From Bacteroidales bacterium UBA3824 (GTDB lineage: Bacteria; Bacteroidota; Bacteroidia; Bacteroidales; UBA3824), in contig DGIK01000042.1 of assembly GCA_002393195.1 (NCBI GenBank), positions 1 to 22,550 of the forward strand: a DNA stretch of 22,550 nucleotides, written 5' to 3'. Shown here one piece after another: positions 1 through 7,121 of this stretch (the first letter of the stretch is position 1; each line of letters starts with the position of its first letter). The notes beneath the pieces are model-generated. The model saw only the letters and a program-made list of their open reading frames with translations, made no database searches and was not told the origin of the DNA. The position numbers and the translations under genes are program-made.

Positions 1-176
1 ATGTCTATATCTTTGAGTTCAAGGTAGATAAGGACGCGCAGACCGCCCTCGACCAAATCGACCTGAAAAACTACGCCGGACGCTTCAAGATGGACGGCAA
101 AAAGATTTTCAAAATCGGCGTCAACTTTTCAAGCACAGAGAAGAACATCACCGAATGGATTGCGGTGGAGGAATAA
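1..176 (+). CDS. C-terminal end of an AAA-ATPase-like / PD-(D/E)XK nuclease (DUF1703-type) protein, partial
   Basis: Only the last 57 codons are in the window. The frame whose codons start at position 3 is open from the window edge to the TAA at 174-176. The peptide contains YIFEFKVDKDAQTALDQI, then a stretch on forming a Tyr-Ala-Gly-Arg-Phe segment, then IFKIGVNFSS. This is the typical C-terminal nuclease-like domain (PDDEXK_9/DUF1703) that in Bacteroidota follows an AAA-ATPase-like domain. The glutamate and lysine of FEFK would be part of the E-x-K signature. These genes are abundant, often multicopy accessory genes of unknown role. The N-terminal ATPase part lies outside the window, so the full architecture is inferred from the family. 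The aat start follows 12 nt downstream and may be co-transcribed. Confidence 0.75.
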   Translation, partial: VYIFEFKVDKDAQTALDQIDLKNYAGRFKMDGKKIFKIGVNFSSTEKNITEWIAVEE

Positions 177-188
177 AAGTTAGCACCA

Positions 189-878
189 ATGATTTACCAA
201 CTTGACGATAGAGTAATAAGTTTTCCAGACCCGCGTGAGGGCGAAAGTAACGGGTGGTTTGCTGTGGGGGGCGACCTGTCGGTGGAACGGCTGTGGCTTG
301 CGTATCATAACGGGATGTTCCCATGGTACGCCTACAAGCAACGACTTGACAAATTTTACCCTTGTCTCAAAGGCAAATCGCAGATACAATGGTATTGCCC
401 GATGGATAGGTTTGTCATATTCCCAAACGAAATCCACATCTCCCACTCGATGCGCACAATGTTCAACAAAGGCGCATACAAAGTCTCTGTAAATCAAGCA
501 TTTGATTCTGTAATTGAAAACTGTTCCAAGGTGGATGGTCGTATCGACGAAAGATATGCTTGGCTCGGTCCCGATATGATAAAAGCCTACAAACGACTCT
601 TTGAACTTGAACGTTGCCTGAGTGTTGAAGTTTGGAATCAGGAAGAAAAACTCGTGGGCGGACTTTACGGAGTATTGACCGAACACGTATTCTGCGGCGA
701 AAGTATGTTTTCATTGGAGCCCAACACCTCCAAAATGGCATTAATCTACCTCTGCAAAATCCTGATGGACAACGATGTAAAGATGATTGACTGTCAGTTT
801 GAAACGCAGCATCTCAAAAGTATGGGCGGACGGCATATTTCGTATGAGGAGTATATGAGGATAATGCGTGGGGCGTAA
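189..878 (+). CDS. aat: Leucyl/phenylalanyl-tRNA--protein transferase
   Basis: The cytoplasmic enzyme moves Leu or Phe from an aminoacyl-tRNA onto proteins with N-terminal Arg or Lys, marking them for ClpS/ClpAP in the bacterial N-end rule pathway. The 229-residue length is usual for the family. Family hallmarks are visible in order: GWFAVGGDLSVERLWLAYHNG, split here as GGDLSVERLWLAYHNGMFPW near residues 28-46; the segment LVGGLYGVLTEHVFCGESMF in the middle; NTSKMAL; and the C-terminal IDCQFETQHLKSMGGRHI. The GTWI segment of many homologues is replaced by YAWL. The start ATG at 189 gives the normal N-terminus and lies 12 nt after the preceding stop. No strong Shine-Dalgarno is seen, as usual for this phylum. 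The stop codon overlaps the first base of a 33-bp tandem array. Neither clpS nor clpA is nearby. Confidence 0.95.
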   Translation: MIYQLDDRVISFPDPREGESNGWFAVGGDLSVERLWLAYHNGMFPWYAYKQRLDKFYPCLKGKSQIQWYCPMDRFVIFPNEIHISHSMRTMFNKGAYKVSVNQAFDSVIENCSKVDGRIDERYAWLGPDMIKAYKRLFELERCLSVEVWNQEEKLVGGLYGVLTEHVFCGESMFSLEPNTSKMALIYLCKILMDNDVKMIDCQFETQHLKSMGGRHISYEEYMRIMRGA

Positions 879-993
879 CTATCCGTGAAAAATGCGAAAA
901 TATAAAGAAAACTATCCATGAAAAATGTGAAAAAGTCAATCAAACTATCCGTAAAAAATGCGAAAAAGTAAAGCAAACTATCCGTGAAAAATG
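878..993 (+). repeat. 33-bp tandem repeat array, about 3.5 copies
   Basis: Copies begin at 878, 911, 944 and 977, an exact 33-bp period. Each starts with ACTATCC(G/A)T and continues with an A-rich GAAAAATGYGAAAA core. The last copy is cut at about 993, where the promoter of the next gene begins. The period equals 11 codons. The forward frame beginning at 878 is open through all copies to a TGA at 995-997 and reads as a charged repeat of the type TIREKCEKVKQ. There is no start codon in that frame, so translation is not supported. The array begins inside the aat stop codon. Confidence 0.9.
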
Positions 994-1024
994 TTGACAA
1001 TGTGTAAAATTGTTTTTATATTTG
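994..1024 (+). promoter_or_regulatory. Bacteroidota-type promoter of the DUF4143 ATPase gene
   Basis: TTG at 994-996 (within TTGACA) is followed after 20 nt by TATATTTG at 1017-1024, a full match to the Bacteroides -33/-7 consensus TTG-N19-21-TAnnTTTG. Predicted transcription starts near 1031, about 20 nt before the ATG at 1052. It directly abuts the last unit of the 33-bp array. Confidence 0.65.
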
Positions 1025-1051
1025 CATCGGTATTCAAATAAATTCATTGTT

Positions 1052-2341
1052 ATGGAACGCAAGATATATAATAAATTGCTCGAATGGAAGTCTCGTGATG
1101 GGCGCAAACCATTGATAATCAGAGGTGCGCGTCAGACAGGAAAGACGTGGATAATGAAAGAATTTGGACGGCGTGAGTATGAAAACGTACTTTACGTCAA
1201 TTTTGATTTGGACAAGCGTCTTTCAGGAATTTTTGAGGAAGATTACAACATTCCGCGAATCCTGATGACGTTGCAGGCTTTCACGGGCATCAAGGCAGAA
1301 CCATGCAAGACGCTCATCATTCTTGACGAAATCCAGGAAGTGGTGCGAGGGCTTGGTGCATTGAAATATTTTTGTGAGGATGCCCCAGAATATCACGTGA
1401 TGGTGGCGGGATCGTTGCTTGGAATTGCGTTGCATCAGGGAACATCGTTTCCGGTTGGCAAAGTTGATATGCTTGACATACATCCGCTGGATTATGAGGA
1501 GTTCCTTTGGGCTACTGGCAATACTTCCCTTGCCGAATTGCTCCCAAAACATAATTGGGATGTCATCAATCCATTGATTAATAAATACATACAACTTCTG
1601 CGACTTTATTATTTTGTGGGTGGAATGCCTGAGGCTGTCGAATGTTTTGTCAAGAACGGAGACCTTGCCGAGGTGCGTCGTATTCAGGGCAACATCATTG
1701 CAGCATATCGCAGCGACGTCAATAAACACGCGCCTGCAACAGAGATTCCAAGGATTGGAATGGTCTTGGATTCGTTGCCGTGGCAATTGGCGCGTGAAAA
1801 CAAGAAGTTTATTTTTGGTGCGATGCGCAAGGGCGCGAGGGCGGCAGATTTTGAACTCGCGATACAATGGCTCATCGACTGTGGTATTGTCCACAAAGTG
1901 CCGAGGGTTCGCGAGGTGGGTCTGCCGCTAAAATTTTATGAAGATTTTAACGCCTTCAAATTGTTTTTGGTTGATTGTGGTTTGCTCGGCGCACTCAGCG
2001 AGGCTCCGGCGGCACAGATGATAGTCGGAGACAATATTTTCAAGGAGTTCAAGGGGATGTTCACCGAACAATTTGTGCTTCAGCAATTTATGGCGACTGA
2101 TTCGTTGTATGTCTATTATCATAGTCAGGACAAGAGCGACCTTGAACTTGATTTTGTTATCCAAAAAGAGGCGTCCATAATTCCTGTAGAAGTCAAGGCA
2201 GAGGGTAATGTTCATGCCAAATCGCTCCACAATTTCATTGATCGTCATCCTGGCATCAGGGCGGCGCGTCTGTCGATGCTCGGTTATAAAGAGCAAGATT
2301 GGATGATTAATTATCCGTTGTTTGCGGCTGGGGTTATTTAG
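1052..2341 (+). CDS. AAA_14 / DUF4143 family ATPase
   Basis: A 429-residue ATP-binding protein of a family very common and multicopy in Bacteroidota and of unknown physiological role. Walker A is GARQTGKTW at residues 25-33. Walker B is the hydrophobic run ending LIILDEIQE at about residues 89-97. The C-terminal DUF4143 part carries ELDFVIQ and then IPVEVKA, resembling the D...E-x-K core of PD-(D/E)XK nuclease folds. An upstream in-frame ATG at 1010 was rejected because it lies ahead of the predicted -7 element, so the transcript would not contain it. The chosen start gives the family N-terminus MERKIYNKLLEWK. The gene ends 7 nt before the convergent DUF4835 gene, leaving no room for a terminator hairpin. 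It is probably a stand-alone accessory gene. Confidence 0.88.
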   Translation: MERKIYNKLLEWKSRDGRKPLIIRGARQTGKTWIMKEFGRREYENVLYVNFDLDKRLSGIFEEDYNIPRILMTLQAFTGIKAEPCKTLIILDEIQEVVRGLGALKYFCEDAPEYHVMVAGSLLGIALHQGTSFPVGKVDMLDIHPLDYEEFLWATGNTSLAELLPKHNWDVINPLINKYIQLLRLYYFVGGMPEAVECFVKNGDLAEVRRIQGNIIAAYRSDVNKHAPATEIPRIGMVLDSLPWQLARENKKFIFGAMRKGARAADFELAIQWLIDCGIVHKVPRVREVGLPLKFYEDFNAFKLFLVDCGLLGALSEAPAAQMIVGDNIFKEFKGMFTEQFVLQQFMATDSLYVYYHSQDKSDLELDFVIQKEASIIPVEVKAEGNVHAKSLHNFIDRHPGIRAARLSMLGYKEQDWMINYPLFAAGVI

Positions 2342-2348
2342 GAATCTT

Positions 2349-3275
2349 TCAATTCCCCTGCATAATCTTTTGATACTTAGTGGCATTGGCGACGTCCACT
2401 TCTTTAAGAATCAGCATCACTTCGTTTTTTTCGGGGACGGGGGATGCGGAGAATACGTTTACGATTTCGTCGGATTTGGCGGTGAAGAATAGTGAGACGA
2501 TGAGGGAATTTGGTTTTGCGCGGTCGGAGCGTTGGACGTATTTGAGGGCGTCGAGCATTTTGCGGCGGGCGTTGTCGGGGTCTTTGGGCATTGCGTCGAG
2601 ACCAAGGCGGTGGTAGTGGTACTGACCGAGGCGGAGGTTTTCAAACCGCTTGTCCAACAGCGCGTCAACAAGGTTGTAGCGTGAATTTTGCTTGTTGTCG
2701 GCGGCTGACCAGCCTTCCAAACCCGCGCTCTGTGATGTCAGGGCTATGCGCAACGCTTTGCGGAAATATTCGCTGCCGCCGAGTGGACTGAAAGTGTCGT
2801 AGTCGTAGCCCAAAATTATGTTTGCATAGTACGCCAAGACTTGAACGAGGTTGCTTGTGGCGTGATTTTCAACATATTCCAAAGGCTCGCCTTCGCGGTA
2901 GTTGAAGACGAGTTTGTTGTCGCTTTCCTTGAATGTGAGGAGCGGGCTGTTATAAGAAGTGTAATAAATCGGGCGGCTCTGGTTGATTTGGATTGTGCCG
3001 GTGAACTTGTCAACGCCATTGAAGTCCGAGATGGTTATCATCACGTTGCACTCAATCTTTTCGTTGACGTCGTAGGTGTGGTTTGTCCAGCGGTGTTCGT
3101 TGAGGAATGAGGTTACGTCCTTTTGCAACGCTTGGAATACAGGCGTCGGCGTGTTTGAAAGGCTGCTGTAATTGATGTTGACACGGGCGTTGAGTTCCTG
3201 CGCGTCGGCTGTGGCGGCAGAAAACATTTGCAGCGCAATGCTACTCAATATGGCAATCTTCCTGAGGAGTTTCAT
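2349..3275 (-). CDS. DUF4835 family secreted protein
   Basis: A 308-residue exported protein with a signal peptide at residues 1 to about 26 (cleavage likely after ADA or AQ) and no lipobox cysteine. The body, with NARVNINYS, PVFQALQKDV, a TFKESDNKLVFNYREGEP-like central segment and an all-alpha C-terminal half, matches the DUF4835 family. That family is restricted to Bacteroidota and usually sits directly after coaBC. Its start ATG overlaps the coaBC stop as ATGA (3272-3275), so the two are translationally coupled in one operon. The molecular function is not established from sequence. Some annotations link the family to type IX secretion under the name PorD, which I cannot confirm here and have not adopted. 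Confidence 0.85.
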   Translation of the reverse strand: MKLLRKIAILSSIALQMFSAATADAQELNARVNINYSSLSNTPTPVFQALQKDVTSFLNEHRWTNHTYDVNEKIECNVMITISDFNGVDKFTGTIQINQSRPIYYTSYNSPLLTFKESDNKLVFNYREGEPLEYVENHATSNLVQVLAYYANIILGYDYDTFSPLGGSEYFRKALRIALTSQSAGLEGWSAADNKQNSRYNLVDALLDKRFENLRLGQYHYHRLGLDAMPKDPDNARRKMLDALKYVQRSDRAKPNSLIVSLFFTAKSDEIVNVFSASPVPEKNEVMLILKEVDVANATKYQKIMQGN

Positions 3276-4483
3276 ACGGTTTTTTGTGAAAATTCTTCTT
3301 CGATTTGGTCGGCTATGTCTTTGGCTACGAGTGCTTTGGATTTGAGTTCATAATCCACTGCGCCTTTCTGCCGCGATACTATCGTTACCTTGTTGGTGTC
3401 GTAGCCGAAGCCCGCGCCCTTGTCTTTGAGCGAATTGAGGACGATGAAGTCGAAGTTTTTTGACTGCAATTTCTTCTTAGCGTTTTGCATCTCGTCGTCG
3501 GTCTCCAACGCAAACCCCGCAAATACTTGATTGGCGTTTTTCAATTTGCCGAGTTCTGCCGCGATGTCTTTGGTGGGGACAAGGCGGAGCGTCATTTCGT
3601 CGCTGGTCTTTTTGATTTTGGACGATGAGGCTGTTTCGGGAGTGAAGTCTGCCACCGCCGCCGACATTATCGCGCCGTCGCAGGTCGGGAATAGTGCCAC
3701 GCATTGACGGTACATCTCCTCGGCTGTGGTTACGGGTATTACGGTAATGCGCTGATTGTGAGCCGTTACCTGTACGGGACCCGATACGAGCAGTATTTCC
3801 GCGCCGCGCTGCGCCAACTCTTCGGCTATGGCGTAACCCATCTTGCCGGTGGAATAGTTGGTGATGAAGCGCACCGGGTCTATCTTTTCGCGTGTGGGAC
3901 CCGCCGTGATGAGGATTTTGCGTCCCGACAGCGTTTGGGCAGCGTTGAAGTAGTTGTTGACCTCCGTAAAAATCTCCTCCGGCTCTGCCATCCGCCCTTT
4001 GCCCGAGAGACCGCTCGCAAGCAAGCCTTCGCCCGCCTCCGCGATGAGGAAGCCCCGGCTGCGGAGGGTCGAGAGGTTTTGCTGCGTAGCCACATTGGAA
4101 TACATATCCAAATCCATCGCCGGTGCTATCATTATCGGACAACGTGCTGATAGACAGGTGGTCAATAGCAAATTGTCGGCGATGCCGTGCGCCATTTTTG
4201 CGATAGAATTGGCTGTGGCGGGCGCAACGACGTACAGGTCTGCCCACAGGGAGAGTTTCACGTGGCTGTGCCACTCACCGTTTTCCGGGTTGAAAAATTC
4301 GGTGAATACCGGGTTGCCCGTCAATGTGGCGAATGTCAACGGCTGTACAAACTGTTTGGCGGCGTCCGACATCAAAACACGAACCTCCGCACCGGCTTTT
4401 GTCAGCAGCCTTACAAGATACGCGCTCTTGTAGGCTGCGATGCCGCCGGTGATGCCGAGGAGTATTTTTTTGCCGGTTAACAT
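3272..4483 (-). CDS. coaBC: Bifunctional phosphopantothenoylcysteine decarboxylase / phosphopantothenate--cysteine ligase
   Basis: The 403-residue fusion enzyme makes 4'-phosphopantetheine in coenzyme A synthesis. CoaB joins cysteine to 4'-phosphopantothenate and the N-terminal flavoprotein CoaC decarboxylates the product. CoaC features: GKKILLGITGGIAAYKS at the N-terminus, the HVKLSLWADLYVVAPATAN segment with the catalytic-type histidine, and APAMDLDMYSN. CoaB features: ILITAGPTREKIDPVRFITN, the STGKMGYAIAEEL dinucleotide-binding region, and a KIKK motif. A longer open frame reaches 4618, but the extra 45 residues are only the translation of an 18-bp tandem repeat. The ATG at 4483 gives the standard N-terminus MLTGKKILLG and normal length. 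Upstream on the same strand is the omega subunit gene; downstream is DUF4835 with a 4-bp overlap. Confidence 0.95.
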   Translation of the reverse strand: MLTGKKILLGITGGIAAYKSAYLVRLLTKAGAEVRVLMSDAAKQFVQPLTFATLTGNPVFTEFFNPENGEWHSHVKLSLWADLYVVAPATANSIAKMAHGIADNLLLTTCLSARCPIMIAPAMDLDMYSNVATQQNLSTLRSRGFLIAEAGEGLLASGLSGKGRMAEPEEIFTEVNNYFNAAQTLSGRKILITAGPTREKIDPVRFITNYSTGKMGYAIAEELAQRGAEILLVSGPVQVTAHNQRITVIPVTTAEEMYRQCVALFPTCDGAIMSAAVADFTPETASSSKIKKTSDEMTLRLVPTKDIAAELGKLKNANQVFAGFALETDDEMQNAKKKLQSKNFDFIVLNSLKDKGAGFGYDTNKVTIVSRQKGAVDYELKSKALVAKDIADQIEEEFSQKTV

Positions 4484-4605
4484 ATTCGTTTTCCGATTTT
4501 GATTCGTTTTCCGATTTTGATTCGTTTCCCGATTTTGATTCGTTTCCCGATTATGATTCGTTTCCCGAATTATGATTCGTTTCCCGAATTTGATTCGTTT
4601 TTCCG
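4484..4605 (-). repeat. 18-bp tandem repeat array upstream of coaBC
   Basis: On the + strand the unit ATTCGTTTYCCGATTTTG begins at 4484, 4502, 4520, 4538, 4556 (19 bp, one inserted A) and 4575, with a partial copy at 4593-4605. The array abuts the coaBC start codon, so the last unit supplies the leader just before the ATG. On the minus strand it is open in frame with coaBC and would read as (NQNRKT/NQNRET)n, but this is outside the normal CoaBC protein. It fills most of the omega-coaBC intergenic gap. Confidence 0.92.
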
Positions 4606-4634
4606 TGCGCTCACGCACACGGCTTGGTGATGAC

Positions 4635-4689
4635 GCCCCGTTGGGGCTTGTTGTTACATAACCATTTATTGTAGCAATTATTGTAACAA
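4635..4689. repeat. Intergenic inverted repeats between omega gene and coaBC
   Basis: Two structures are visible. GCCCC-GTT-GGGGC at 4635-4647 is a perfect 5-bp stem with a 3-nt loop. TTGTTACA at 4651-4658 pairs with TGTAACAA at 4682-4689. Neither is followed by a clear T-run, so a terminator is not supported. They may be processing or attenuation sites inside the operon. A related CCCAACGGG core recurs in the bamD leader. Confidence 0.4.
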
Positions 4690-4696
4690 TATTTGA

Positions 4697-5227
4697 TTAT
4701 TCCTTTGCCTTTGCTTTGGGTTTGGCTTCTTTTTTGGCCTTCTTTTTATCGGGTTCGGCTTCGGAAAGCGGGGTGTCGTGGGATTCGGCGATGATTTCGT
4801 CGAAGGATTTGCCTTCGGCTTCTTTTTTGGCGAGGGCAGCCTTCTCCATTGCGCCTTCCTGCTCTGCGCGTTCACGTGCGCGGGCGAGTTCCTCTGCCTG
4901 CTGGATTTCTTCGTCGGAGGGGATGCGGAAGTTGAGTTTGTCTTCCATTATCTCCTGCAATGCCATCAATGTGGGCTTGGGGAGACGCTCGTAATACTTG
5001 GAAATCTCTATCTGCTCGCGGTTCTCAAAGATTTCTTCGAGGTTGTCGGTGTACGACGCAAACTCCTCCAACTTCTTGTTGAGTTCGTTTTTGAGGTCGG
5101 TGCCGATTTGGTTGGCGCGGCGGGATGCCACTACCACGGTCTCGTAGATGTTGCCGGTCTTGGATTCGAGAAGGCCGGTGTCACGGGTGATTACCGATGT
5201 GGGAGCATTGTTCTTTTTGTAATCCAT
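4697..5227 (-). CDS. rpoZ: DNA-directed RNA polymerase omega subunit (Rpb6 family) with a long charged tail
   Basis: The protein starts MDYKKNNAPTSVITRD and carries TGNIYETVVVASRRANQI, EFASYTDNLEEIFENREQIE and YYERLPKPTLMALQE. These are the conserved blocks of the Bacteroidota omega/Rpb6 protein, which binds the beta-prime subunit and aids RNA polymerase assembly. The recognisable core is residues 1 to about 102. The remaining 74 or so residues form a low-complexity, Lys/Ala/Glu-rich tail ending KPKAKAKE, making the protein about 176 residues when these family members are usually close to 110. The tail is probably disordered and partly helical. The gene lies 19 nt downstream of bamD on the same strand and upstream of coaBC, the common order in this phylum. 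Confidence 0.82.
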   Translation of the reverse strand: MDYKKNNAPTSVITRDTGLLESKTGNIYETVVVASRRANQIGTDLKNELNKKLEEFASYTDNLEEIFENREQIEISKYYERLPKPTLMALQEIMEDKLNFRIPSDEEIQQAEELARARERAEQEGAMEKAALAKKEAEGKSFDEIIAESHDTPLSEAEPDKKKAKKEAKPKAKAKE

Positions 5228-5246
5228 AATTTATGATTTTTATGTT

Positions 5247-6062
5247 TTAATTTGCTAATAGTGGGTATATCTCCAGGTTGGCTCGGGTGTCGTTTGCCAT
5301 CTTTTGGACGTCGCGGATGTACTTGCCCGACGGGAATTCTTCGGTGTAGGCGGCGAGGTCTTTGCGCGCCACGTCGAATCGCTCGCCCTTCTTCTCGTTG
5401 ACGCTCTTGTCGGCGTAGAGGTACGACGACTTGGCGATGTAATAGACGATGTTTTCGCGGAAGGGGCTGTCGGGGTAGTCTTCCAAACTGTTGCGCAGCG
5501 ATATTGCCGCCGCGTTGTAGTATCCGAGTTTGTAGTAGAGATATGCGTTTTCGTATGACTTGGTCTGCAATTTGAGCCTGAGTTGGTCGAGCAGGAGGTT
5601 GCAGGTGTCTTTCTTCTGCGTGTCGGGGTATTTCGACAGGAAGATTTCAAACTCGTTTATCGCCATGTTTGTGCTTTCCTGGTCGAGCGACGGCTTGGGC
5701 GAATCGAGGTAATAGCAATACGCGCCAAGGAACATCGCTTGTTCGTTGTACTCGCTGTGTGGGTATGTCTGCGCAAACTTCCTGAAATAGTAGCCCGCCG
5801 AGTAGTAGTCTTTGACGAGGTAATTGCACATTGTGTAATAGTACATCACCTTCTCGCCCTTGTCGAGGCCTTTATATACGGGCATCACCTGCTCAAAAAG
5901 TTGGAGAGCCTTGTCGTACTTTTTGGCGTCGTAATACTCGAATGCCTTTGTATATTTGAGTTCGTAGTCGTTGCCCTTCAATAGTTTGCTGAATCCGCTG
6001 CAACTTGCAAGCGACATCGCAACCATCAGTGCGACAACGATTTTAATTGTTTTGTTTTTCAT
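5247..6062 (-). CDS. bamD: Outer membrane protein assembly factor BamD (lipoprotein)
   Basis: BamD is the essential TPR lipoprotein partner of BamA in inserting beta-barrel proteins into the outer membrane. The 271-residue product has a lipoprotein signal with lipobox LASC near residues 18-21. It then shows tetratricopeptide-like repeats: YTKAFEYYDAKKYDKALQLF, then a KGEKVMYYYTMCNYLVKDY segment, SAGYYFRKFAQTYPHSEYNE, INEFEIFLSKYPDT, and PDSPFRENIVYYIAKSSY. The length and the repeated YP(H/D)S turns fit BamD. It heads the minus-strand operon bamD, omega, coaBC, DUF4835. Upstream lies a consensus -7 element and a short leader hairpin. Confidence 0.92.
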   Translation of the reverse strand: MKNKTIKIVVALMVAMSLASCSGFSKLLKGNDYELKYTKAFEYYDAKKYDKALQLFEQVMPVYKGLDKGEKVMYYYTMCNYLVKDYYSAGYYFRKFAQTYPHSEYNEQAMFLGAYCYYLDSPKPSLDQESTNMAINEFEIFLSKYPDTQKKDTCNLLLDQLRLKLQTKSYENAYLYYKLGYYNAAAISLRNSLEDYPDSPFRENIVYYIAKSSYLYADKSVNEKKGERFDVARKDLAAYTEEFPSGKYIRDVQKMANDTRANLEIYPLLAN

Positions 6063-6078
6063 TTAACTTCAATTTGCC

Positions 6079-6095
6079 GTCCCACCCGTTGGGAC
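6079..6095 (-). other. Hairpin in the bamD leader
   Basis: GTCCC at 6079-6083 pairs with GGGAC at 6091-6095 around a 7-nt loop. It lies between the predicted bamD transcription start and the ATG, so it would be in the mRNA leader. Its CCCAACGGG core (minus strand) resembles the hairpin at 4635-4647, suggesting a shared dispersed element or a leader control structure. No T-run follows. Confidence 0.35.
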
Positions 6096-6108
6096 ACTAT
6101 TCAAGGCG

Positions 6109-6142
6109 CAAAGATAATGATAATTATTTGATTACGTATCAA
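6109..6142 (-). promoter_or_regulatory. Probable bamD operon promoter
   Basis: On the minus strand TATCTTTG (6116-6109) matches TAnnTTTG exactly. The nearest TTG (6142-6140) is 23 nt upstream, slightly longer than the usual 19-21. Transcription would start near 6102, giving a leader of about 40 nt. Confidence 0.5.
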
Positions 6143-6157
6143 AAAAACGTTAAAAAA

Positions 6158-7012
6158 TTAGGAAAGTTTTGGATGGCGGCTTATCTTGTCGTTCAATAGC
6201 GTTTGGATGCTGCGGAGGCAGTCGAGGAAAAACTCCACCCAAAGCGAAATATCTTCGTTTGGACGCTGTGCCTGACACATACGCAACACCTTGTAATACT
6301 CCACTTTACGGCTTTCTATTTCGTGTTCAAGACTAACATACTGAATCCAATGGTATCCGTTTTTTAGCAAAAGGAGGTTGGTCAATAGGCGGCTCATCCT
6401 GCCGTTGCCGTCCTGAAACGGATGTATGCTCACAAATTCGTAGACAAAGGCGGCGCATTTTATGAGCGGATGCACTTGGTTTTCAGCGTTGTACCAATTG
6501 ATGAGCGAGCGCATTGCGTCCTGTGTGGGGATTCCTGCCTCGGTGGTCTGAAATATGATTTTTTTGGTGCCGTCCGACATTGTGGCTTCTACGGCGTTGG
6601 TCATCTGTTTGTAGTCGCCCTTGTGCCAAAGGTCTTTCGTGCTGTGTTTCAGGATGATGTTATGAAGGCTCTTGATGTCGTTTTCGCGGATTTTGATTTC
6701 ATTAAAGGAGTCGAAGATTATCTCCAATGCCTCGTAATAGCCCGCAACTTCTTGTGCGTCACGACTTTCGAGTTTGGAAATCTTGATGTTTTTGAGCAAA
6801 TTCTCTACTTCCTCGTTGGACATCTGCGAACCCTCGATGCGCGTAGAAGACCCGATGCTCCTGATGGTTGCAATGGTCTTTAACTCTTGCAGTTGCATAG
6901 CGTCCTTGGATTCCAACGTTTCCCACGCGGAATCAAATCTGTCCAACAGCCTGAGCCGCGACAGCATCTCCCAATCAAGGTTCAATCCGAAGTTATAAAC
7001 GGTTTCTTTCAT
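6158..7012 (-). CDS. Fic family protein (AMPylase-type, class II-like)
   Basis: Fic enzymes transfer AMP or related groups from nucleotides to hydroxyl side chains of target proteins. The active-site loop HPFQDGNGRMSR matches the family motif HPFx(D/E)GNGR with catalytic His. An N-terminal SSTRIEGS segment matches the inhibitory (S/T)xxxE(G/N) helix, whose glutamate blocks ATP in class II Fic proteins. The enzyme is therefore probably self-inhibited. The chosen start at 7012 (MKETVYNFGLNLDW, 284 residues) was preferred over the longer frame starting at 7051, because the predicted promoter -7 element occupies 7028-7021. The gene is transcribed away from the TIR fusion gene and ends 95 nt before bamD. 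Targets are unknown. It is a stand-alone Fic without a visible FicA-like antitoxin gene. Confidence 0.9.
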   Translation of the reverse strand: MKETVYNFGLNLDWEMLSRLRLLDRFDSAWETLESKDAMQLQELKTIATIRSIGSSTRIEGSQMSNEEVENLLKNIKISKLESRDAQEVAGYYEALEIIFDSFNEIKIRENDIKSLHNIILKHSTKDLWHKGDYKQMTNAVEATMSDGTKKIIFQTTEAGIPTQDAMRSLINWYNAENQVHPLIKCAAFVYEFVSIHPFQDGNGRMSRLLTNLLLLKNGYHWIQYVSLEHEIESRKVEYYKVLRMCQAQRPNEDISLWVEFFLDCLRSIQTLLNDKISRHPKLS

Positions 7013-7020
7013 AGCGAGGG

Positions 7021-7051
7021 CAAAGGTAAGGTATTTTTGAGTGATCTGCAA
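7021..7051 (-). promoter_or_regulatory. Promoter of the fic gene
   Basis: Minus-strand TTG at 7051-7049, 20 nt, then TACCTTTG at 7028-7021, a full match to the Bacteroidota consensus. Transcription would begin at about 7014, only a couple of bases before the ATG at 7012, implying a nearly leaderless mRNA. Confidence 0.6.
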
Positions 7052-7090
7052 AAATAAATGAAAAGATAGATGAAAAAGTTGCTAATTTTC

Positions 7091-7121
7091 TTGTAAAACT
7101 CGTTTATTATTTTTATTTTTG
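7091..7121 (+). promoter_or_regulatory. Promoter of the TIR/FGE fusion gene
   Basis: TTG at 7091-7093, 20 nt, then TATTTTTG at 7114-7121, a full match to TTG-N20-TAnnTTTG. Transcription would begin near 7128, leaving about 18 nt before the ATG at 7146. With the fic promoter it forms a compact divergent promoter region (7013-7145), leaving 39 bp between the two -33 boxes. Confidence 0.6.

Noticed and set aside
878..993. CRISPR array
   Set aside because: Units are directly contiguous with no unique spacers and no cas genes are nearby; it is a minisatellite.
794..1000. Minus-strand open frame with FFTDSL repeats
   Set aside because: It is only the reverse translation of the 33-bp array and the aat 3' end, with no family match or promoter.
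1010..1051. Upstream ATG of the DUF4143 ATPase at 1010
   Set aside because: It lies before the consensus -7 element (1017-1024), so the transcript would not contain it; the family N-terminus begins at 1052.
4484..4618. Longer CoaBC start at 4618 with an NQNRET-repeat N-terminus
   Set aside because: The extra residues are the translation of an 18-bp tandem array; CoaBC normally begins at MLTGKKILLG, which is the ATG at 4483.
7013..7051. Fic start at 7051
   Set aside because: The -7 element of the predicted fic promoter (7028-7021) lies inside the added segment.
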